A DNA stretch of 15,170 nt from CAYRGG01 sp964423745 (GCA_964423745.1 CAYRGG010000079.1:1-15170); one strand, 5' to 3'; counted from the stretch's first letter, positions 5,282-13,332 are shown. Notes: generated from the letters alone by a model not told the origin. Program-made: numbers and translations.

Positions 5282-5524
5282 ATGAAGATTCAAGTTCAAA
5301 AGTGGGGAAACAGTCTCGCTGTTCGTATTCCCAAGTCATTTGCTAAAGAGATAAATATTGATCAGGGTTCCATCATTGATTTAGTGCTTGAAGAAGGTGA
5401 AATCGTTATCAAGCCTAAGCCCGAATCAACCTATTCCCTCGATGAGCTATTATCTCAAATTAGCCAAGATAATATTCACGATGAAATAGATACCGGTAGT
5501 GCTCAGGGTAAAGAGGTCTGGTAA
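5282..5524 (+). CDS. mazE: MazE-type antitoxin (AbrB fold)
   Basis: 80-aa MazE family antitoxin. The N-terminal swapped-hairpin AbrB DNA-binding domain is clear: MKIQVQKWGNSLAVRIPKSF, then GSIIDLVLEEGEIVIKP (residues 30-46). The acidic, flexible C-terminus (SLDELLSQISQDNIHDEID) is the part that occupies the MazF RNA-binding groove in characterised pairs. AGG sits about 9 bases before the ATG. The stop codon is 3 bases before the mazF ATG, giving the standard antitoxin-first, coupled arrangement. The pair lies on the strand opposite to the peptide transporter operon, between its two ATPase genes, and appears complete, so it may actively stabilise the rearranged locus. Autorepression by MazE and the MazE-MazF complex is expected from the family. 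Confidence 0.93.
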   Translation: MKIQVQKWGNSLAVRIPKSFAKEINIDQGSIIDLVLEEGEIVIKPKPESTYSLDELLSQISQDNIHDEIDTGSAQGKEVW

Positions 5525-5527
5525 TTT

Positions 5528-5869
5528 ATGGCCTACGTTCCAGAGCGAGGTGATGCCGTATGGCTTGATTTCAATCCGCAGACCGGCCATGAACAAGCTG
5601 GCAAAAGACCGGCACTTGTCTTATCCCCGCAAGCTTATAATCAGAAAGTTGGGTTAGCAATATTCTGCCCTATTACTAACCAAAGCAAAGGTTATCCCTT
5701 TGAAGTCATCATCCCTACAGGCTATAAAGTAACGGGTACTATTCTGTCTGATCAAGTGAAGAATCTGGATTGGCGTCGTCGTAAAGCCAATCGGATATGC
5801 ACCCTTGATGCAATCATCGTCGAAAATGTATTAAAGAAACTATCGGTATTGTTGCAAATATTGCCATGA
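5528..5869 (+). CDS. mazF: MazF-type endoribonuclease toxin
   Basis: 113-aa MazF toxin, full length and closely patterned on E. coli MazF: YVPERGDAVWLDFNPQTGHE, QAGKRPALVLSP, then ITNQSKGYPFEV and LSDQVKNLDW. Arg-27 and Thr-50 align with the catalytic Arg-29 and Thr-52 of the E. coli enzyme, so it is predicted to be an active sequence-specific mRNA interferase. The loop before GTILSDQV (residues 70-77) is short as in E. coli. The recognised RNA triplet cannot be predicted reliably from sequence. Expression is coupled to mazE (3-base gap). The gene ends 17 bases before the convergent stop codon of the OppD-like gene, leaving no room for a separate terminator. Confidence 0.95.
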   Translation: MAYVPERGDAVWLDFNPQTGHEQAGKRPALVLSPQAYNQKVGLAIFCPITNQSKGYPFEVIIPTGYKVTGTILSDQVKNLDWRRRKANRICTLDAIIVENVLKKLSVLLQILP

Positions 5870-5886
5870 TAACAACGTTTACTGAA

Positions 5887-6723
5887 TTAACCTTCAAGAG
5901 CGCTGTAATCGATGGTGGTCAAACGACGGCGTTTCTCCCGCAGCCGGGGAATACAGGCGATCAGCGCTTTCGTATAGGGATGTTGAGGGGCTTTGAGAAC
6001 GGTTTGGGTGGGTCCTGTCTCTACAATGCGACCACGAAACATCACCACGACCCGGTCGGCAAACCCTTTCACCAGGCCAAAATTATGGGTAATGAGGATA
6101 ATGGACATGGTGAGTTCTTTTTTAAGCTTTTGTAGCAACGCCATGATCTCGGCCTGGATGGTGACGTCTAAGGCGGTGGTGGGTTCATCGGCGATCAGGA
6201 TACGAGGTTGACAGGCTAACGCCATGGCGATCATCACCCGCTGGTTCATGCCGCCGCTCAATTGATGGGGGTAATCCCGGTAGCGCTGTTCCGGTTGGCG
6301 AATCTCCACCCGCCGTAAGGCGTCGATGACCCGTTCGGTAATGTTGGTTTCGTTGGGAAAATGTTGTTTGATGGCTTCGGCGATCTGATCACCCACAGTA
6401 AAAACTGGGTTAAGGGCGGATGAAGGTTCCTGAAAGACATAGGCGATATGTTTACCTCGGATGTCTTGCAACGCTTGCTCACTGGCTTGCAAAATATCCT
6501 GATCTTGGTAGCGAATCCGACCGCTTACTTGACAGGCAGGGGAGGGGGGTAACAAACGAGTTAGCGCCAGGGCTGTGACGCTCTTACCGCTGCCGCTCTC
6601 GCCGACAACCGCCAGGGTTTCGCCTGCTTCCAGTGAGAAGCTGATGCCGTCCACTGCTTGTTCCGAGCCCCGCCGACCCTGAAAACGAATACGTAAGTCG
6701 TTGACCTGTAGAAGAGATTTCAT
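5887..6723 (-). CDS. OppD/YejF-N-like peptide ABC transporter ATPase
   Basis: 278-aa nucleotide-binding subunit of the peptide importer. Motifs in order: Walker A GESGSGKS (41-48), Q-loop Gln-98 in YVFQEPSSALNP, signature LSGGMNQR (155-162), Walker B ILIADEPTTALD (175-186) and the switch histidine His-213 in ITHN. The C-terminal HPYTKALIACIPRLREKRRR is typical of oligopeptide/dipeptide ATPases. The protein stops after DYSALEG, earlier than E. coli OppD, and matches the first half of the fused YejF ATPase. Its partner, the OppF-like ATPase at 3954-4757, should follow directly but is displaced by the mazEF and vapB segment. The start ATG at 6723 lies 10 bases after the oppC-like stop, with no strong Shine-Dalgarno sequence, suggesting coupled translation. 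Confidence 0.93.
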   Translation of the reverse strand: MKSLLQVNDLRIRFQGRRGSEQAVDGISFSLEAGETLAVVGESGSGKSVTALALTRLLPPSPACQVSGRIRYQDQDILQASEQALQDIRGKHIAYVFQEPSSALNPVFTVGDQIAEAIKQHFPNETNITERVIDALRRVEIRQPEQRYRDYPHQLSGGMNQRVMIAMALACQPRILIADEPTTALDVTIQAEIMALLQKLKKELTMSIILITHNFGLVKGFADRVVVMFRGRIVETGPTQTVLKAPQHPYTKALIACIPRLREKRRRLTTIDYSALEG

Positions 6724-6733
6724 GATTTAGTGA

Positions 6734-7789
6734 CTAAAACTTCATTTGCGGATCGACGATGTCGCGCAGGGCATCGCCCAACACATTAAAGGCGATAACG
6801 GTGATAAAAATGGCTGCACCCGGTGTTAATAACCACCAAAAATTGAGCATAAAAACCTTCATATCCCCTTGGGCTTGACTGAGCATCAAACCCCAGGATG
6901 CCGAGGGTTCTTGAATCCCTAAACCGAGAAAACTCAAAGCCGCTTCGCCGAGGATATAGGCGGGTATGCTCAAGGTGGCCGCCACCAAGAGATAGCTGGT
7001 GAGATTAGGAAGAATATGCTTGAAGAGAATTTTAATAGTGGATTGACCCATGCTTTCCGCCGCCAACACAAAGGGACGATGGCGTAACGAAAGCGCCAGC
7101 CCGCGAATAATACGCGCCGTACTGGCCCAGCCGATTAAGGCGAGAATAACCACGATCAGCAGATACATCTGGGCGGATTCAAAATGTGGCGCTAAAGTAG
7201 CCCGCAGGGCAAGCAGTAGATAGAGAGCCGGGATTGCCATGAGAAATTCCACTCCTCGCATGGCCAAAAAGTCCACTCGACCGCCAAAATAGCCAGCGAG
7301 ACCCCCCACGGTAAACCCCATCACCATGGTAATAGCAATACCGATCAAACCGATACTCAAGGAGATTTGCGCTCCGTAGAGAAGCCGGGAAAACACATCC
7401 CGTCCGGTGCTATCGCTACCCAGCAGATAAAGGCGGGCATTGGCATTATCGGTGTCTGGCAATAATAAATGCCGTTCCATGGGAATAAAACCTAGCAAGT
7501 GGTAGTTATAGCCCTTGGCAAAAATTTTTATTGGAAAAGATTTCCCCAAAACTGGCTGGTAACGTGCCGACGACGGATCGACATTGTTGTAAATTTGCCC
7601 ATGAAGTTGTCCCGCCTTCCAGAAAAGCTTTGTGGGTGGATGAAAACTGTGTGCAAGGCTTTGTTGTGAAGGTAGATAAGGGGCTAAAAAGGGCGCTAAC
7701 AGGGCGCTGCTGTAGAGCAGAACCAATACTAATAGCGCTATCAATCCGGCGGGTCGCCGCAATAGTTCTTTAAAAAGTCCGCGGTTCAA
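6734..7789 (-). CDS. OppC/YejE-like peptide ABC transporter permease
   Basis: 351-aa inner-membrane permease with about six helices. The N-terminal helix (AGLIALLVLVLLYSSALLAP) is followed by a long periplasmic segment of roughly 100 residues, as in YejE-type permeases, then GSDSTGRDVFSRLLYGAQIS, the hallmark of the OppC/DppC family. The cytoplasmic EAA-like loop (AAESMGQSTIKILFKHILPN) contacts an ATPase, and GEAALSFLGLGIQEPSASWG is the conserved C-terminal signature. The start is TTG 7789-7787, overlapping the upstream permease's stop (TTGA), and is supported by a GGAGGA ribosome-binding site about 10 bases upstream. It forms the pore with the OppB-like protein. Confidence 0.93.
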   Translation of the reverse strand: MNRGLFKELLRRPAGLIALLVLVLLYSSALLAPFLAPYLPSQQSLAHSFHPPTKLFWKAGQLHGQIYNNVDPSSARYQPVLGKSFPIKIFAKGYNYHLLGFIPMERHLLLPDTDNANARLYLLGSDSTGRDVFSRLLYGAQISLSIGLIGIAITMVMGFTVGGLAGYFGGRVDFLAMRGVEFLMAIPALYLLLALRATLAPHFESAQMYLLIVVILALIGWASTARIIRGLALSLRHRPFVLAAESMGQSTIKILFKHILPNLTSYLLVAATLSIPAYILGEAALSFLGLGIQEPSASWGLMLSQAQGDMKVFMLNFWWLLTPGAAIFITVIAFNVLGDALRDIVDPQMKF

Positions 7790-8766
7790 CCGGGAGATTC
7801 CTCCAAACGAATACGAGGGTCTGTCCAGGCCAGCAATAGGTCGGCCAGTAAATTACCCACCATCAACATAACACACCCCATCATAACGGCGGCCAGCACC
7901 ACAAATTGATCTTGTTTGAGTAACGCCTCAAAGATTAGTTGACCAAGACCGGGATAATTCATGACATTTTCCACCAGCAGAGCCCCCGATAGGAGGGTGG
8001 AAAAGGCAAAGCCAAAGCTAGTAATGAGGGGATTGATGGCGTTGCGCAAAACGTGCTTAAACATGACGGTTTGCTCGGGGAGACCCTTAGCGCGAGCGGT
8101 ATTGACAAATTCGGCCCGCATATAGTCGAGAAAATTAGCCCGCATGATACGCATGACACTGGCCACCATACCCACCCCCAACACCAGGGAAGGCAAAATC
8201 AGATGATAGGCATAGTCTAATAGACGACCTAGGGGCGACATAAATTCATGGTCGATGGCGGTGAGGCCGCCGGTGGGAAACCAACCGGTTGAGGCGGCGA
8301 AAAACACCGCCAATAGCGCTAGAAAAAATTCTGGTATGGACAGGGCGGCATAGGCCAATAGGGCGCTAAAACGGTCAAAAAAAGAATCTTTGTGAATCGC
8401 TGATAAGACGCCTAGGGGTATGGCTATGCTCCAGGCAAATAGTAAAGATGTCAAAGAAAGTACGATGGTCGCCGGTAAGCGTTGGGCTAGCAGTTCGGTC
8501 ACCGGCACTTTATAGGTCCAGGAATAACCAAAGTCGCCCCGCCAAAAGACATTTTCAAGCCAGCGTGCATACTGGACATACCAGGGTTTGTCCAAACCGA
8601 ATTCCTCTTCCATTCGTTCGATTAAGGCTTGGGGAATTTCCCGATCCACCCGGGCTTGGCTCAAAAAATCGCCGGGGGTCCAATACATGAGCAAAAAAAC
8701 CAATAGGGCGATACCCAATAGCATGGGGATCAAAATCAATAGACGGCGCAGGATAAAGGCGATCAC
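7786..8766 (-). CDS. OppB/YejB-like peptide ABC transporter permease
   Basis: Permease with six predicted helices, about 326 aa from the GTG at 8766. I prefer this start because it gives the classical N-terminus MIAFILRRLLILIPMLLGIA and overlaps the stop codon of the upstream binding-protein gene (GTGA). An in-frame GTG at 8790 would add eight basic residues. Further family features are YWTPGDFLSQ, EFGLDKPWYVQYARWL, GDFGYSW, and the EAA-like cytoplasmic loop with EFVNTARAKGLPEQTVMFKHV followed by NAINPLITSFG. The C-terminal helix ends in AWTDPRIRLEESPG, the normal OppB/DppB ending. It dimerises with the OppC-like subunit. Nothing is broken or unusual apart from the start codon. Confidence 0.93.
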   Translation of the reverse strand: MIAFILRRLLILIPMLLGIALLVFLLMYWTPGDFLSQARVDREIPQALIERMEEEFGLDKPWYVQYARWLENVFWRGDFGYSWTYKVPVTELLAQRLPATIVLSLTSLLFAWSIAIPLGVLSAIHKDSFFDRFSALLAYAALSIPEFFLALLAVFFAASTGWFPTGGLTAIDHEFMSPLGRLLDYAYHLILPSLVLGVGMVASVMRIMRANFLDYMRAEFVNTARAKGLPEQTVMFKHVLRNAINPLITSFGFAFSTLLSGALLVENVMNYPGLGQLIFEALLKQDQFVVLAAVMMGCVMLMVGNLLADLLLAWTDPRIRLEESPG

Positions 8767-10541
8767 GAGGCGTCGTCTTCCTTTAACCACAGTTCATCGA
8801 TATTCCAGGTAATCAACCCCAACGGAGGCAAGCGCACATTTTGCCAGCGGGTTTGGATACCGGAATAGGCATTGGGAGTCACCAAAAAGATCAACGGTAG
8901 CTGTTCGCTGAAAATCGCCTGCATAGCGTGGATAAAATCGATACGAGTCGCTTCATCCAAGGTGCGTTCCTGGACCTCCATCAGTGCATCGACCTGGGCT
9001 TCCCAGGGTGTAGTGGGCTCAGGTTGCTCAGGATACCAAACATGGAGACGGCCATCGCTGCGATAAATGGCTTTGCCGCCAGAAGGATCGCCGCCTCCGG
9101 TGAACCGCATCATGGCGGCTTCGTAGTCAAAGGTGTCGGAGATTTTACCCACCATGGCACCGAAATCCATGACCCGCAAGGTGACTTTAATGCCCAGTGT
9201 GCGCATGTTTTCGATGAGTGTGGTGGCCACTTCCTGGGCAGTGTCGCTGCCTTGGCCAGTGAGTAACTCAAAGGCCACGAGATGGCCTTGCGCATCTTCC
9301 AATAAGCCATTGGGGCGGCGCTGAAAGCCTAAGTCTTCTAGTAACGCCATGGCTTTGCGAGGATTATAAGGATAGGTTCTCGTATTGGGGTTATGCCATT
9401 TGCGGTTACCGGGACTGATAATAGTATTCAAAGGGCGGGCCCGCCCAAAATAAACCGCTTGCACCAAACCAGGCCGATTAATACCGTAGGCGATGGCTCG
9501 GCGAAACTGGGGGTTTTGAAACCAAGCGAGTTTATGGGGTGTGACATAGGGCTGGTCTCGACTGTTGCTGCCCGGATGTTGGTTGAACCAGATAAACGAA
9601 ATACTGGCGTCAGGCCCCCGATCGTAAACCCGGAAATTATAGGTATCGGCGGCTTTATTGACCCAGGCCACATCGGTGACGCTGATCTCATCGATAGCGT
9701 CTGTCTGACCGGTGGCGAAAAGGACGGTTTCGGTATTGCGGTTAGGTACAAATTTGTTGATTAAGAAATTCACGTAGGGTAATCGCTGACCGTTTTGGTC
9801 GGCTCGCCAGTAGTGAGGGTTAGGGGACAAGATCAATCGTTCGCCGGGTCGATAGGAAAAGACGCGAAAGGGGCCAGTGGTGACAATGGCCTCCGGAGTC
9901 AGCAGTGCTGTTTGGCTGGTCCATTGTTTTTGCAGGGAACCGTCTTGAAAGGCGGTTTGCAATTTATGGCGGGGCAGGATGTTGATGAAGCCGATATCAT
10001 TGAGAAACGGTGCATAAATGTCCGCCATGGTAAAGCGCACCGTGTGATCGTCTACCTTTTCATAGCCAATGGGTTCGCCGGCAATGGTGTATTGCCGGGC
10101 ATAGCGGTTGGGATAGCGCGGGGAGAACAGGGCATCGAAGGTGAAGATCACATCGTCGGCGGTGAAGGGCGCCCCATCGCTCCAGCGTACCCCCTCGCGG
10201 AGATAAAACGTATAGGTTTTATTATCCGCGGAAATATCCCAGCCTTTGGCCAGGGCGGGTATCACTTCGTCCGCCATATAGTCATAGCTAGTCAGCCCCG
10301 TCAAGAGGAGATCGATGGTTCGGCTGGAATAGGCGTCTTCTGATACTAAGGGATTAAAGGTCTTTGGTTCTTGGGATTCGGAGCGTACAAAGATACCGCC
10401 ATACTGGCCTGGTTGACTCTGGGTGATATCCACATCTTCCGGCAGGGGATAGTCTGGACGCTCAATTTGGGGAGGTGGCGAACAGGCCGTTAGCACCAGT
10501 ATGAGAATACCGCTTAGCAAAGCCGCCATGCTTTTTCGCAC
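8763..10541 (-). CDS. Family 5 extracellular solute-binding lipoprotein (peptide ABC transporter)
   Basis: About 592 aa from GTG 10541, chosen because GAGGG lies 5 bases upstream and the product then starts MRKSMAALLSGILILVLTAC, a canonical lipoprotein signal with lipobox LTAC and modified Cys-20. A TTG at 10553, overlapping the previous stop as TTGA, would add four residues. Ser follows the Cys, so the outer-membrane sorting rule would apply in an enterobacterial-type Lol system. The mature protein is a type 5 peptide-binding protein: PKTFNPLVSEDAYSS, YTFYLREGVRWSDGAPFTAD DVIFTFDAL, a middle FRRAIAYGINRPGLV segment and a C-terminal EQLPLIFLVTPNAY. It is distinct from the YejA-like protein encoded directly upstream, so the operon supplies two different binding proteins to one permease pair. 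Ligand unknown; oligopeptides most likely. Confidence 0.92.
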   Translation of the reverse strand: MRKSMAALLSGILILVLTACSPPPQIERPDYPLPEDVDITQSQPGQYGGIFVRSESQEPKTFNPLVSEDAYSSRTIDLLLTGLTSYDYMADEVIPALAKGWDISADNKTYTFYLREGVRWSDGAPFTADDVIFTFDALFSPRYPNRYARQYTIAGEPIGYEKVDDHTVRFTMADIYAPFLNDIGFINILPRHKLQTAFQDGSLQKQWTSQTALLTPEAIVTTGPFRVFSYRPGERLILSPNPHYWRADQNGQRLPYVNFLINKFVPNRNTETVLFATGQTDAIDEISVTDVAWVNKAADTYNFRVYDRGPDASISFIWFNQHPGSNSRDQPYVTPHKLAWFQNPQFRRAIAYGINRPGLVQAVYFGRARPLNTIISPGNRKWHNPNTRTYPYNPRKAMALLEDLGFQRRPNGLLEDAQGHLVAFELLTGQGSDTAQEVATTLIENMRTLGIKVTLRVMDFGAMVGKISDTFDYEAAMMRFTGGGDPSGGKAIYRSDGRLHVWYPEQPEPTTPWEAQVDALMEVQERTLDEATRIDFIHAMQAIFSEQLPLIFLVTPNAYSGIQTRWQNVRLPPLGLITWNIDELWLKEDDAS

Positions 10542-10549
10542 AGTTACCC

Positions 10550-12406
10550 TCAACGTTTTAAAGCTGCCCGACGGCGCGGCAAACTAGCTGCTTTTTGGGC
10601 ATTGACCCACCAGGCGAGGGTTTGCGTCCCCTGCATGGGTATGACAGCTGGACGGCCAAACTTGTCCCAATAGGCGATGCGGTCATAGGGGGTATGCCAA
10701 TGGGGAATGACGAAGTGGTTCCAAAGCAAAACCCGGTCCAAGGCCCGCACTCGGGTAATCAGGGCTTTGCGATCCGGGGCGGCGATGACTTGTTCTATCA
10801 ACTTATCGATGGCTGGATCTTTGATGCCCACCACATTGCGGCTGCCAGGCAAATCAGCGGACTCCGAACCCCAATATTCCCGCTGCTCGTTACCCGGTGA
10901 CAAGGATTGTCCCCACACTTGTACAATCATATCGAAATTATAATTTCTAACCCGATTTTCGTATTGCGCCGAATCCACGGTACGGACGCGAGCCTCGATA
11001 CCAAGACGTTCAAGATTTCTTACAAAAGCCAAGGCAATCCGTTCCCAAGTGGGGGCATTGAGTAAGATCTCAAAGCGAAAGGGTCGTTTCGTTTCACTAT
11101 TTACTAGTTTACGGTTGGCAAATGTCCAACCTGCTTCCTGCAGTAAAGCAAGTGCTTTGAGCAGGTTTTCCCGAAGTTCTTTCGAATTGCCAGCAATCGG
11201 GGGTTGAAATGGCGTGGTAAAAACTTCGGCAGGAATTTCCTCTCGTAGGGGTTGCAAAATAGCTAGCTCTGCTTGGGAAGGTAAATTCCGGGAGGCGAGT
11301 TCCGAGTTGTCGAAGTAACTTTTGGTGCGAGTGTATTGATTATAAAACAGGTTACGATTGGTCCATTCGTAATCGAAGGCATAGCTCAATGCTTGCCGGA
11401 CCCGAGGATCTTGAAATAAGGGACGACGAATATTAAAAGCAAATCCTTGCATCCCCGAAGGGAGTTGATTAGGGAGTTCTATCTTTTCTATTAAACCCTG
11501 CTCAAGGGCAGGAGACTCATACCCGGTGGCCCAAAGTTTGGCGGTATTTTCAGGGCGGATATCATAGGCGTTGGCTTTAAATGCCTCTAGGGCTACGGTG
11601 GTGTCTCGGTAATAGTCATAACGGATATAATCGAAATTATAAAGACCGCGATTCACCGGCAGGTCGGCGCCCCAATAATCCGGATCCCGCTGATAGACAA
11701 TAAAACGCCCCGGTTCGTGGCGGGCGATTTGATAAGGGCCGCTGCCTACGGGAGGGGCTAATGTCGCGGCTTCAAAATTGCGCTCCTCCCAATAGGCTTT
11801 GGACAATACCGGCAATTGACCCATGATGAGGGGTAATTCCCGGTTATCGCCGGGGGCGAAGGAAAATTTGACCCGGCGCTCGCCTAATTTTTCCACCTTT
11901 GCCACATTGGCGTAGTAAAACCGATAAAAAGGGCTGCCTTTGGTTTTTAAAATTTCATAAGAAAAGATGACGTCGTCAGCGGTGATGGGAGAACCGTCGT
12001 GAAAGCGGGCTTGGGGGCGTAGGGTGTAGGTCACCGAGGAACGATCTTCAGAAATATCGATGGTTTCTGCAATCAGACCGTATTGACTGAAGGCTTCATC
12101 GGCGCTGCTGGTGGCTAACCTTTCGAAAAGTAGACCCAAACCGACAGCCGGTTGACCTTTGATGATAAAGGGATTCAAGCTATCAAAACTGCCGATTTGC
12201 GCAAAGCGAGCAATGCCTTCTTTGGGAGCATTGGGATTTACATAGTCGAAGTGCTGAAAATTTGGACCGTACTTGGGTTCACCGTGCATGGCCACCCCAT
12301 GCATGGGGCGACCCATGGCGGCGCCAGTCGTGACGAGTAGCATTACCAGAGTTGTAACAAAAAATGTTTTAATCCTATGGGATTGCGCTATGGGAAAACA
12401 GATCAT
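10550..12406 (-). CDS. YejA-like periplasmic peptide-binding protein
   Basis: 618-aa substrate-binding protein closely patterned on E. coli YejA, the binding component of the peptide/microcin C importer YejABEF. Matching blocks include GEPKYGPNFQHFDYVNPNAP, ARFHDGSPITADDVIFSYEI, LPVNRGLYNFDYIRYDYYRD, AFNIRRPLFQDPRVRQALSY, AFDYEWTNRNLFYNQYTRT and ALDRVLLWNHFVIPHW. Residues 14-30 are a hydrophobic signal sequence with a likely signal peptidase I site after TGAA, and no lipobox, so it is soluble in the periplasm. The ATG at 12406 has AGGA 6 bases upstream. After the signal there is a small MHG duplication (GRPMHGVAMHGEP), coded partly by a 14-bp palindrome. First gene of the operon, divergent from fabI across 81 bases. 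Confidence 0.95.
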   Translation of the reverse strand: MICFPIAQSHRIKTFFVTTLVMLLVTTGAAMGRPMHGVAMHGEPKYGPNFQHFDYVNPNAPKEGIARFAQIGSFDSLNPFIIKGQPAVGLGLLFERLATSSADEAFSQYGLIAETIDISEDRSSVTYTLRPQARFHDGSPITADDVIFSYEILKTKGSPFYRFYYANVAKVEKLGERRVKFSFAPGDNRELPLIMGQLPVLSKAYWEERNFEAATLAPPVGSGPYQIARHEPGRFIVYQRDPDYWGADLPVNRGLYNFDYIRYDYYRDTTVALEAFKANAYDIRPENTAKLWATGYESPALEQGLIEKIELPNQLPSGMQGFAFNIRRPLFQDPRVRQALSYAFDYEWTNRNLFYNQYTRTKSYFDNSELASRNLPSQAELAILQPLREEIPAEVFTTPFQPPIAGNSKELRENLLKALALLQEAGWTFANRKLVNSETKRPFRFEILLNAPTWERIALAFVRNLERLGIEARVRTVDSAQYENRVRNYNFDMIVQVWGQSLSPGNEQREYWGSESADLPGSRNVVGIKDPAIDKLIEQVIAAPDRKALITRVRALDRVLLWNHFVIPHWHTPYDRIAYWDKFGRPAVIPMQGTQTLAWWVNAQKAASLPRRRAALKR

Positions 12407-12487
12407 TGGCTATCCTAAAGTTAGTTGCCGCGCTTACAATACTTATTTCATACATAAACGTTATCAAAAAAACCGCAGGAGTTCATT
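12407..12487. promoter_or_regulatory. Divergent promoter region between yejA-like gene and fabI
   Basis: 81 bases must hold promoters for both directions. Toward fabI there is a -10-like TACAAT at 12435-12440 without a good -35. Toward the yejA-like gene, TTGATA followed 17 bases later by AAGTAT is a weak candidate. The fabI ribosome-binding site AGGAG lies 6 bases before its ATG, and the yejA-like gene has AGGA 6 bases before its ATG. No clear operator symmetry was seen. Confidence 0.4.
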
Positions 12488-13273
12488 ATGGGTTTTCTCA
12501 CCGGTAAACACGCCCTTATTGTGGGGCTTGCCAGCAACCGTTCCATTGCCTGGGGTATTGCTCAAGCCATGCATCGGCAAGGCGCTGAGCTCGCATTTAG
12601 CTATCAAACGGAAAAGTTGCGTTCCCGCGTGGAAACCATGGCTGCCGAATGCGATAGTCAAATCACGGCACCCTGTGATGTGGAGAGTGATGCACAGATC
12701 GATGGCCTCTTTGAATATTTAAAAAAATACTGGGATGGTTTAGACATCATCGTACACTCGGTAGCCCATGCGCCCCAGGATGCTTTAAAGGGTTCTTATT
12801 TAGAAAGCGTTAATCGAGAAAATTTCCGCAGCGCCCACGATATCAGTTCATACAGTTTTGCCGCCTTGGCTAAAGCGGGTAAGCCCATGATGCAAGCACG
12901 TAACGGGGCGCTGCTGACCATGACTTATCTTGGCGGCGCACGTTATGTGCCGCACTACAATGTCATGGGAGTAGCCAAGGCGAGTTTGGATGCCAATGTA
13001 CGCTATCTAGCAAGCTCCCTAGGCCAAGACGGTATCCGGGTTAATGCCATTTCCGCAGGTCCTATCCGTACCTTAGCGGCATCGGGTATTCGAGATTTTC
13101 GTAAAATGTTGGCCGCCTTTGAAAAGGCCGCACCTTTGCGCCGTTGTATGACCATCGAAGAAGTAGGCAATGCGGCTGCATTTTTGTGTTCTGATCTCGC
13201 TTCCGGGATTACTGGGGAGATCCTTTATGTGGATGGAGGCTTTAATACAGTGGCTATGGGTGAACTAGATTAA
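12488..13273 (+). CDS. fabI: Enoyl-[acyl-carrier-protein] reductase FabI
   Basis: 261-aa short-chain dehydrogenase-type enoyl-ACP reductase, catalysing the last reduction of each fatty-acid elongation cycle in the cytoplasm with NAD(P)H. The N-terminal dinucleotide site reads LIVGLASNRSIAWGIA (residues 11-25 or so), the FabI-specific variant. The active-site pattern is Tyr-147, Tyr-157 and Lys-164 (YNVMGVAK), a Y-x6-K typical of FabI. AHDISSYSFAALAKA and AISAGPIRTLAASGI are further FabI signatures. The length is normal and AGGAG lies 6 bases upstream of the ATG. The residue at the E. coli Gly-93 position is Ala-93 (HSVAHAP). Probably a single-gene unit: the convergent ppiD follows after a palindrome that may act as terminator. 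Confidence 0.97.
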   Translation: MGFLTGKHALIVGLASNRSIAWGIAQAMHRQGAELAFSYQTEKLRSRVETMAAECDSQITAPCDVESDAQIDGLFEYLKKYWDGLDIIVHSVAHAPQDALKGSYLESVNRENFRSAHDISSYSFAALAKAGKPMMQARNGALLTMTYLGGARYVPHYNVMGVAKASLDANVRYLASSLGQDGIRVNAISAGPIRTLAASGIRDFRKMLAAFEKAAPLRRCMTIEEVGNAAAFLCSDLASGITGEILYVDGGFNTVAMGELD

Positions 13274-13310
13274 ATAGACAGTTGATCATGGGCATTGTTG
13301 TAACCTTGCG

Positions 13311-13332
13311 GGTGGGCAACTGGTTGCCCACC
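13311..13332. terminator. 22-bp palindrome between convergent fabI and ppiD
   Basis: GGTGGGCAAC-TG-GTTGCCCACC forms a perfect 10-bp GC-rich stem (9 bp with a four-base loop in practice). It lies 38 bases after the fabI stop and 10 bases before the ppiD stop codon. Flanking TGTAA (13299-13303) and TTACA (13333-13337) add weak outer pairing. Neither strand has a T-tract, so it would be an imperfect terminator for both genes. The sequence also resembles dispersed intergenic palindromes of the GGTGGGCAAC...GTTGCCCACC type that I recall from several proteobacteria; repeat or terminator cannot be decided here. Confidence 0.6.

Noticed and set aside
5866..6135. 89-codon plus-strand frame downstream of mazF as a third toxin-antitoxin gene
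   Set aside because: It lies almost wholly over the OppD-like ATPase coding sequence, has low-complexity composition, and matches no antitoxin family.
9795..10343. 182-codon open frame on the plus strand
   Set aside because: It is antisense to the well-supported lipoprotein binding-protein gene and its translation shows no family pattern; GC-rich coding DNA often gives such antisense frames.
12488..13273. fabI as an acquired antibiotic-resistance determinant
   Set aside because: It is a normal housekeeping FabI beside core genes; the Ala at position 93 alone is not evidence of resistance.
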